Shown: piece by piece, positions 58,295-64,000 of the stretch
Numbering within the stretch: position 1 is the first letter of the stretch
Layout: every line of letters starts with the position of its first letter
NCBI RefSeq assembly: GCF_009601015.1
Contig: NZ_WITJ01000006.1
Location: 99,183-163,182, forward strand
Direction: 5' to 3'
Length of the DNA stretch: 64,000 nt
Source: Lactococcus hircilactis
GTDB taxonomy: Bacteria; Bacillota; Bacilli; Lactobacillales; Streptococcaceae
Notes under the pieces: model-generated
The model's input: only the letters and a program-made list of their open reading frames with translations
What the model was told of the DNA's origin: nothing
The model's database searches: none
Made by a program: the position numbers and the translations under genes

Positions 58295-59023
58295 ATGAAA
58301 AGAAAAGGATACTTAGGTTCAATTTTTAGATTTCTTGGCTTGTATTTACTCATTATGCTGATTACGATCATTCCTTTTAGTCAGTTCAAACAGACCGATT
58401 TTGAGGTTGAACTTTGGGTCTTGACATCAGCACTCGTGACCATTGTCGTATCACTTGTATTACAAATCAACAGTATTGCACGTTCAAAACAAAAGTTGTT
58501 ACAAGAAAAAAGTGACATTTACGCGAGTGAAAAAAGTCGTGATTCTTTAGTGTTGAAGACGAATGAAGTGATTGAAAAATTTAAAACAGTGGAGCGATCA
58601 CAGCATACCGACTCGACTCAACAGCAAATTAAAACGACCGAAAATGTGATGCAATCTATGGATCAAGGTGCTTTATCGAAAAATAAAACACCAAAGAAAA
58701 AGGAAAGCGATGCACTTGAAAATATCGAGAAGATTACGGATTCAGAAAGTTTGAAGAATTTTGTCGAACAACACACGAATCTGAAAACAAATGTCTGGGT
58801 TTCAGAGTTGATTGAGCGTATTGTGCGTAAGGAAAATGAGATTCTTCATCAAATTTTAATTTTTAATGAGAGTGTCGCCAGTTATAATACACAAATTAAT
58901 AGTTTTCCTGGATTTCTTTTTAAACGAAGATTTGGATGGAAAGAAGAAAATTATCATCTGATGGAAAAAAACGCGACAGAAGAGGATAAATTTTTAAGTG
59001 ATTTAGATCATATCGAATTTTAA
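58295..59023 (+). CDS. LemA-like membrane-anchored coiled-coil protein
   Basis: 242 residues with two membrane segments (about 12-31 and 44-62), a charged middle region and a helical C-terminus in which YNTQINSFPGFLFKRRFGW (about 200) resembles the LemA signature. LemA proteins are membrane proteins of unknown role. AAGGAGAATG precedes the ATG. Partial similarity only; confidence is moderate. Confidence 0.55.
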   Translation: MKRKGYLGSIFRFLGLYLLIMLITIIPFSQFKQTDFEVELWVLTSALVTIVVSLVLQINSIARSKQKLLQEKSDIYASEKSRDSLVLKTNEVIEKFKTVERSQHTDSTQQQIKTTENVMQSMDQGALSKNKTPKKKESDALENIEKITDSESLKNFVEQHTNLKTNVWVSELIERIVRKENEILHQILIFNESVASYNTQINSFPGFLFKRRFGWKEENYHLMEKNATEEDKFLSDLDHIEF

Positions 59024-59032
59024 AAGATTAGA

Positions 59033-59058
59033 AATTAACTTTTCAAGTTAATTTTTTT
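59033..59058 (+). terminator. terminator of the LemA-like gene
   Basis: AATTAACTT, loop TTC, AAGTTAATT and T's; the mutY promoter starts just beyond. Confidence 0.8.
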
Positions 59059-59065
59059 GTTATGT

Positions 59066-59071
59066 TATAAT
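59066..59071 (+). promoter_or_regulatory. extended -10 of mutY
   Basis: TGTTATAAT directly after a terminator; the ATG used is at 59079, 7 nt on, without a ribosome-binding site. Confidence 0.55.
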
Positions 59072-59078
59072 GAAAATA

Positions 59079-60179
59079 ATGAAAATTAATGAAGAAAATA
59101 TTAATCAATTTCAAATGAATTTGTTAGCGTGGTATGATTTCAACAAAAAGCCATTACCGTGGAGAAAAACAAAAGATCCTTATCGCATCTGGATTTCTGA
59201 AATCATGAGTCAACAAACACAAGTGGAAACAGTCATTCCATATTATGAGCGATTTATGAGAAAATTTCCGACCATTCAAACCCTCGCGCAAGCAGAGGAT
59301 GCAGTGGTTTTGAAGGCTTGGGAAGGTTTGGGCTATTATTCTCGTGCACGCCATTTAAAAATTGCCGCTCAGCAAGTCATGACAGACTTTGGCGGAGCAT
59401 TTCCAGAGACCCTGACAGACATTCGATCACTCAAAGGAATCGGTCCTTACACGGCTGCTGCGATTGGTTCAATCTCCTTTGATCTTCCTGAACCCGCAAT
59501 TGATGGGAATTTGATGCGCGTGACGAGTCGATTGTTTGAGCTGGACACAGATATTTCTAAATCTAATGCGCGAAAATCTTTCGATGAAGTTTTGAGGCCT
59601 CTTGTCAGTACTGACAGACCTGGTGATTTCAATCAAGCGCTGATGGATATTGGTTCGACAGTGTGTACTCCAAAAGTGGTTCATTGTGAGCAGTGTCCGC
59701 TAAGCGAATGCTGTGATTCTTATAAACATCATACTGCATTAAATTTCCCCATTAAAACGAAAAAGACGAAGGTTAAAAATTATTATTTTGCTGCCTTTGC
59801 GATACAAAATTCTGCCGGGGAATGGTATTTGGAAAAGCGAGAAACCACTGGTTTACTTGCGCACATGTGGCTTTTCCCAATGCTTGAGCTGACTTCTACT
59901 GAATTCGATGCTGTCAGCACTGACAGCATTCCAAAACCTCCTCCATTGCCTGAAACAATCTCAAAAACAACTTTTGTCAGTACTTACAAACATCTTTTTT
60001 CTCATCAAAAATGGCAGATTGCGCTTTTTCGATGTAGCATAGAGGAAAATTACGAACCTAATCCTGATGCATTAGATGAAAATAAGAAATGGATGAAAGA
60101 TTTGACCAATATTCCACTTGCCGGTCCGCAAGTCAAAATGTTTGAGATTTTAAAAAAAAGAGTGAAAAAAAGCGGTTAA
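59079..60179 (+). CDS. mutY: A/G-specific adenine glycosylase
   Basis: 366 residues. HhH-GPD fold with SEIMSQQTQVETV near 40-52, LKGIGPYTAAAIGS near 115-128 and the Asp that follows, and the 4Fe-4S loop CTPKVVHCEQCPLSECC (about 197-213). A C-terminal NUDIX-like domain recognises 8-oxoG. Palindrome copies at 59603, 59912 and 59975 encode VSTD/VST in the variable joints. Confidence 0.92.
   Translation: MKINEENINQFQMNLLAWYDFNKKPLPWRKTKDPYRIWISEIMSQQTQVETVIPYYERFMRKFPTIQTLAQAEDAVVLKAWEGLGYYSRARHLKIAAQQVMTDFGGAFPETLTDIRSLKGIGPYTAAAIGSISFDLPEPAIDGNLMRVTSRLFELDTDISKSNARKSFDEVLRPLVSTDRPGDFNQALMDIGSTVCTPKVVHCEQCPLSECCDSYKHHTALNFPIKTKKTKVKNYYFAAFAIQNSAGEWYLEKRETTGLLAHMWLFPMLELTSTEFDAVSTDSIPKPPPLPETISKTTFVSTYKHLFSHQKWQIALFRCSIEENYEPNPDALDENKKWMKDLTNIPLAGPQVKMFEILKKRVKKSG
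59603..59988. repeat. iterated palindrome, two exact and one near copy inside mutY
   Basis: TGTCAGTACTGACA (59603), TGTCAGCACTGACA (59912) and TGTCAGTACTTACA (59975, 13/14). All three read VST(D/Y) in the protein. Confidence 0.88.
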
Positions 60180-60195
60180 AAGAACGATTTTTTGG

Positions 60196-60314
60196 TATAA
60201 TAGAGTGCGCGCAAATAAAAAGTGTCAAGAAAGCGGGTTTTGGAATCTACTAAAGGGAACCAAAACGAATGCTTCCTTCCGCTTTTTAAGCGATTTATGT
60301 TTACATCTTGATAT
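60196..60314 (+). ncRNA. candidate structured 5' leader (H-type pseudoknot), copy B, upstream of pepV
   Basis: Extended -10 TGGTATAAT (TATAAT 60196-60201). P1: GCGCAAAT (60209-60216) pairs with ATTTATGT (60293-60300), with two G-U and one mismatch. P2: GTGTCAAG (60222-60229) pairs with CTTGATAT (60307-60314) and crosses P1. Between them AAAGCGG (60230-60236)/CCGCTTT and GTTTTGG/CCAAAAC form a two-part hairpin. The conserved blocks match copy A before the DUF1275 gene. Confidence 0.65.
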
Positions 60315-60348
60315 AAAAAGAGATAATATCACATTCAAGGAGATAATT

Positions 60349-61767
60349 ATGGCAACTATTGATTTTAATGCTGAAGTTGAGAAACGCAAAGACGCGTTGA
60401 TGGAAGATTTATTCACACTTTTACGCATTAATTCAGCGGAAGACAAAGCTCACGCAGATGCAGAAAATCCATTTGGACCTGGTCCAAGAAAAGCATTGGA
60501 CGCCTTTCTTGCGATTGCACAACGTGATGGCTATGATACAAAAAATTATGATAATTATGCAGGACATTTTGTCTATGAAAATGGCGCAGCAAATGATGCT
60601 GAAACACTTGCAATTATTGGACATTTAGACGTTGTTCCTGCAGGTTCTGGATGGGATTCTGACCCATTTAATCCAGAAATCCGCAATGGTAATCTTTACG
60701 CACGTGGCGCTTCAGATGACAAAGGTCCCACGATGGCATGCTATTACGGCTTGAAAATTTTAAAAGAGTTAGACGTCAAATTATCAAAGAAAATTCGTTT
60801 CATCGTTGGTACAAATGAAGAAACAGGCTGGGCAGATATGGACTATTATTTCGAGCATTGTGAGCTTGCACTCCCAGAATTCGGTTTTTCTCCAGATGCG
60901 GAATTTCCAATCATCAACGGTGAAAAAGGAAATATCACAGAATACCTCCATTTTTCAGGAAAAAATGATGGTGAAGTCCTTCTCCAAAGCTTCACTGCTG
61001 GACTCGCAGAAAATATGGTTCCAGAATCCGCAACAGCGGTCATTGTTGGTGCGAAAGGACTTACAGAGCAATTGGATTCTTTCATCGAAGAATACCAAGA
61101 CAAAGGATTGCGCTATGACTTAGTAGAAGATGGTGCCACAGCAACAATTACACTTTACGGAAAAGCCGCTCATGGAGCAATGCCCGAAAAAGGGGTTAAT
61201 GGCGCCACTTATCTCGCACATTTTCTTGATCGATACAACTTTAATGGCGGAGCAGCAGCCTTTTTACGCGTTGCGTCCGAGCGTTTACTTGAAGATCATG
61301 AAGGAAAAAAACTTGGTGTTGCCTATGTTGATGACCTGATGGGAAATACTTCCATGAATGCAGGTGTTTGGTCATTTGACGCATCCAATGGTGGAACAAT
61401 TGCTCTTAATTTCCGCTTCCCACAAGGCAATAGTCCAGAGCGGATGCAAACGATTTTACAGGCCATTGAAGGTGTTGAGCAGGTCACTTTGTCCGCACAT
61501 GTGCATACACCGCACTATGTTCCAATGGAAGATCCACTCGTCTCAACTCTGATTCATGTTTATGAAAAACATACAGGACTTAAAGGATACGAAACCATCA
61601 TTGGTGGTGGGACATTTGGACGGCTACTTAAACGTGGCGTGGCTTACGGTGCAATGTTTGAAGGAGAACCAGATTCTATGCATCAAGCCAATGAAATGAA
61701 ACCTGTCGAAAATCTCTTTAAAGCTGCAGTTATTTATGCAGAAGCGATTTATGAATTAGCAAAATAA
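60349..61767 (+). CDS. pepV: dipeptidase PepV
   Basis: 472 residues, the length of lactococcal PepV. M20 family: zinc ligands in GHLDVVPAG (near 86) and ASDDKGPTMACYYG, catalytic Glu in GTNEETGWADM, and the lid domain in between. It cleaves dipeptides inside the cell. The start at 60349 has AAGGAG; the frame extends into the leader RNA. Confidence 0.93.
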   Translation: MATIDFNAEVEKRKDALMEDLFTLLRINSAEDKAHADAENPFGPGPRKALDAFLAIAQRDGYDTKNYDNYAGHFVYENGAANDAETLAIIGHLDVVPAGSGWDSDPFNPEIRNGNLYARGASDDKGPTMACYYGLKILKELDVKLSKKIRFIVGTNEETGWADMDYYFEHCELALPEFGFSPDAEFPIINGEKGNITEYLHFSGKNDGEVLLQSFTAGLAENMVPESATAVIVGAKGLTEQLDSFIEEYQDKGLRYDLVEDGATATITLYGKAAHGAMPEKGVNGATYLAHFLDRYNFNGGAAAFLRVASERLLEDHEGKKLGVAYVDDLMGNTSMNAGVWSFDASNGGTIALNFRFPQGNSPERMQTILQAIEGVEQVTLSAHVHTPHYVPMEDPLVSTLIHVYEKHTGLKGYETIIGGGTFGRLLKRGVAYGAMFEGEPDSMHQANEMKPVENLFKAAVIYAEAIYELAK

Positions 61768-61772
61768 AGCAG

Positions 61773-61806
61773 AATCCAAGCAATGTGACTTGGATTTTTC
61801 TTTTTG
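61773..61806 (+). terminator. terminator of pepV
   Basis: AATCCAAG, loop of 8, CTTGGATT, T-rich tail. Confidence 0.88.
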
Positions 61807-61959
61807 TTGACATTTGTTTACGTATAAGCCAATTATTTGTAAATAAGATTTCCTAATATTAAAATAAGAGTGTTGATGACACATCAGCAGTGATTTTTCG
61901 AGTAAATGAGAGCAAAAAATGGCTTTCTTTCCCGTAAATAAATCAAAAAAGGAGTAATT

Positions 61960-63642
61960 ATGTCACAAGAAGTAATTGAAGCATTATCTTCCGTTTTGGA
62001 AAAAAAATATATTATTACGGATCCATCTAAAAGTTTACGCTATCGCAAAGGTTATCGCTCAGGTCGTGGCGACGCACTCGCAGTCGTCAAACCAGGGACA
62101 TTGACCGAATTGTGGCACGTTTTAGAAATTGCCCATGAACACGGCGTGATCATCATCATGCAAGCTTCAAATACAAGTTTAACAGAAGGTTCTGTCCCTG
62201 ATGGGGGCTATGATCGTGAGGTTTTGGTTGTTTCCGGAGCACGAATCAAAGGACTTCAGCTGATTAATCAGGGCACACAAGTACTCGCATTTCCTGGAAC
62301 GACCCTCTACAAACTTGAAAATGCCCTTAAACCACTCAACCGTGAACCTCATTCAGTGATTGGATCATCTTGCCTTGGTGCATCTGTCATTGGTGGCATT
62401 TGCAATAATTCAGGAGGTGCTTTAGTGCATCGCGGCCCAGCATACACAGAACTCTCTCTTTTTGCTCAGATTGATGAAAATAACACCCTTCAACTTGTGA
62501 ATCATTTGGGAATGGACTTAGGAAATACACCAGAAGAAATCTTAAAAAACTTAGAAGAAGGAAATTATGATCCTGAACGTGTTCCAGAATCTAAAAAATA
62601 TGGACATAATCATTCCTATCAATCTCGTGTACGAGATATTGATGCTGATACACCCGCTCGCTACAACGCTGATCCCAATCAACTCTACGAAGCTTCTGGC
62701 TCAGCAGGAAAAGTTGCCGTTTTTGCCGTCCGACTCGATACATTTGAGAAAGAAAAAGACGAAAAAACATTCTATATTGGCACAAATGAGCCACAAGTCC
62801 TAGAAGATATCCGTCGAGAAGTCCTTTCAAACTTTAAACATCTCCCCATCGCAGGAGAATACATGCATCGTGAAATTTATGATGTTGCAAAAAAATATGG
62901 AAAAGACTCATTTATGGTCATTAAATTATTAGGAACAGATTTTCTCCCTTACATGTTTGGAATGAAAGCTGATACAGAGCGCATCTTAGATAAAACAAAA
63001 TTATTTAAACCCTATTTGCCTGACCGTGTTTTACAAAAAATGCGCGTGCTCTTTCCAAATCATCTTCCAAAAAGAATGGAAGATTTTCATGAAAAATATG
63101 ATCATCATCTCTTATTAAAAGTCTCTGGAGACGGGTTTGATGAAGCAAATCAATACCTTACGCAATACTTCAAGCAAGCACAAGGAGATTTCTTTATCTG
63201 TACACAAAAAGAATCAGAAGATGCTTTCTTACATCGCTTTGTTGCTGCAGGAGCGGCCATTAGATATCAAGAAGTTCACCAAGATACCATTGATGACATT
63301 CTTCCACTAGACATTGCATTACGCCGCAATGATCAAAATTGGTTTGAAACATTACCAGAAGAAATTTCCAACCAATTTGTTCATAAATTATATTACGGAC
63401 ATTTTCTTTGTCATGTGCTACATCAAGATTATATTGTTAAAAAAGGAGTCGATGCGCACGCACTGAAAGAGAAAATGCTAAAGATATTAGATGAACGTGG
63501 AGCGATTTATCCAGCAGAACACAATGTCGGACACCTGTATAAAGCAGCGCCAACACTCGTTAAGCACTATCAAGACGATGACCCAACAAACAGCTTCAAC
63601 CCAGGAATTGGACAAACCAGTAAACGTAAAGATTGGGCATAA
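61960..63642 (+). CDS. dld: quinone-dependent D-lactate dehydrogenase (FAD)
   Basis: 560 residues. The FAD-binding fold (residues about 40-230) has VKPGTLTELWHVLEIA and SSCLGASVIGGICNNSGGAL; the C-terminal half resembles the membrane-binding domain of respiratory D-LDH. It feeds electrons from D-lactate to quinone, so it fits with NDH-2 and cytochrome bd. AAAAAAGGAG precedes the ATG. A terminator follows. Confidence 0.9.
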   Translation: MSQEVIEALSSVLEKKYIITDPSKSLRYRKGYRSGRGDALAVVKPGTLTELWHVLEIAHEHGVIIIMQASNTSLTEGSVPDGGYDREVLVVSGARIKGLQLINQGTQVLAFPGTTLYKLENALKPLNREPHSVIGSSCLGASVIGGICNNSGGALVHRGPAYTELSLFAQIDENNTLQLVNHLGMDLGNTPEEILKNLEEGNYDPERVPESKKYGHNHSYQSRVRDIDADTPARYNADPNQLYEASGSAGKVAVFAVRLDTFEKEKDEKTFYIGTNEPQVLEDIRREVLSNFKHLPIAGEYMHREIYDVAKKYGKDSFMVIKLLGTDFLPYMFGMKADTERILDKTKLFKPYLPDRVLQKMRVLFPNHLPKRMEDFHEKYDHHLLLKVSGDGFDEANQYLTQYFKQAQGDFFICTQKESEDAFLHRFVAAGAAIRYQEVHQDTIDDILPLDIALRRNDQNWFETLPEEISNQFVHKLYYGHFLCHVLHQDYIVKKGVDAHALKEKMLKILDERGAIYPAEHNVGHLYKAAPTLVKHYQDDDPTNSFNPGIGQTSKRKDWA

Positions 63643-63672
63643 AAATCGAAAAGACCACTAGGTCTTACATTA

Positions 63673-63707
63673 AAAACGTTCAAGGAAATCTTGAACGTTT
63701 TTATTTT
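63673..63707 (+). terminator. terminator of dld
   Basis: AAAAACGTTCAAG paired with CTTGAACGTTTTT, loop GAAAT. Confidence 0.93.
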
Positions 63708-63915
63708 CTCTAAAAAACAAAATAAACGATTTCAGTTAATTTAATAAAAATAACTCAAATATCCTCCTAAAAATAAATTAAAAATAAGCTAAAACCGCTA
63801 AAAATAAGCGCTTAACTCAAGCTTGACTTAACTCAAAATAAATTTAAAATAAAAGAGAAGTAGTTTGTCTTACTATCGGAGGGGATTCCCCTCACGTCAC
63901 TAAAGGGGGTAAAAC
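63708..63915. other. AT-rich region before the window edge
   Basis: About 200 bp with many AAAATAA segments and a small perfect hairpin GAGGGGA/TCCCCTC (63879-63893) before an AGGGGG ribosome-binding site. No gene is visible within it. Confidence 0.4.
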
Positions 63916-64000
63916 ATGAGACAAGACAAGACAAGACATTCCCAAGCAGGTAGGTGTTTCTTTTTGTGGCGTTGTCCGCGTTTAGAGATGGAGGACAATG
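63916..64000 (+). CDS. start of an unidentified gene, cut by the window end
   Basis: MRQDKTRHSQAGRC and 14 further residues, preceded by TAAAGGGGGTAAAAC. The first codons contain ACAAG tandem units (GACAAGACAAGACAAGACA). Nothing can be said of its function; it may not be a real coding sequence. Confidence 0.4.
   Translation, partial: MRQDKTRHSQAGRCFFLWRCPRLEMEDN

Noticed and set aside
61800..61959. Full promoter for dld
   Set aside because: TTGACA near 61807 has no -10 at correct spacing; I could not choose one.

Overview
This window is a chromosomal segment of a low-GC Gram-positive bacterium, most likely a Lactococcus. The evidence is the gene families and their order (aroA-aroK-pheA, cydABCD with the short CydA, pepV, small SRP RNA after tadA, copYZ...copA, amtB-glnK with GlnR boxes), strong GGAGG ribosome-binding sites and TTGACA/TATAAT promoters. 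I cannot settle the species from sequence alone.

Layout. 1-2 kb: end of an aromatic amino acid operon (aroA', aroK, pheA) and a histidine phosphatase. 2-5.7 kb: recD2, a metallophosphoesterase and divergent rpsT. 5.9-12 kb: cytochrome bd oxidase (cydAB) and its assembly exporter (cydCD). 12-16 kb: a MarR regulator with a clear operator, a DedA protein, a MacB-type ABC transporter and a zinc-ribbon protein. 16-19.2 kb: hypothetical, DUF1275 membrane protein behind a structured leader, MBL hydrolase, tadA and SRP RNA. 19.3-23.6 kb: a beta-glucoside PTS operon with cre site, antitermination leader and its own BglG-type antiterminator. 23.8-26.7 kb: Rgg-type regulator, HD phosphohydrolase and MFS exporter. 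26.7-32.4 kb: prs, PucR-like regulator, leuS, hydrolase, HesB-like protein. 33-39.5 kb: NADH dehydrogenase, serine dehydratase, amtB-glnK, copY-copZ. 39.56-46.67 kb: an integrated mobile element of about 7.1 kb. 46.7-64 kb: copA, YfhO-family protein, DUF4931 protein, mnmA, rpsA, uvrC, a LemA-like protein, mutY, pepV and dld.

How genes work together. NDH-2 (33.2 kb), the quinone-linked D-lactate dehydrogenase (62 kb) and cytochrome bd form a short aerobic respiratory chain. copY-copZ and copA are one copper regulon with identical CopY-box promoters, now split by the mobile element, which sits at the -35 of the copA promoter. recD2, uvrC, mutY and tadA/mnmA cover DNA repair and tRNA modification.

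Most unusual signals. (1) A 14-bp palindrome TGTCAGYRCTGACA occurs at least 18 times exactly, in genes and between genes, but not in the mobile element. (2) Two unrelated genes 43 kb apart (DUF1275 protein and pepV) share a 5' leader that can fold as an H-type pseudoknot, a candidate riboswitch or regulatory RNA I cannot name. (3) Several genes, including recD2, uvrC and mutY, have their ATG 6-7 nt behind a -10 box and look leaderless. (4) The mobile element carries a rolling-circle Rep, a MobV relaxase and a surface-protein cargo operon. All positions come from reading the sequence by eye; homology calls are from recognition, not searches.
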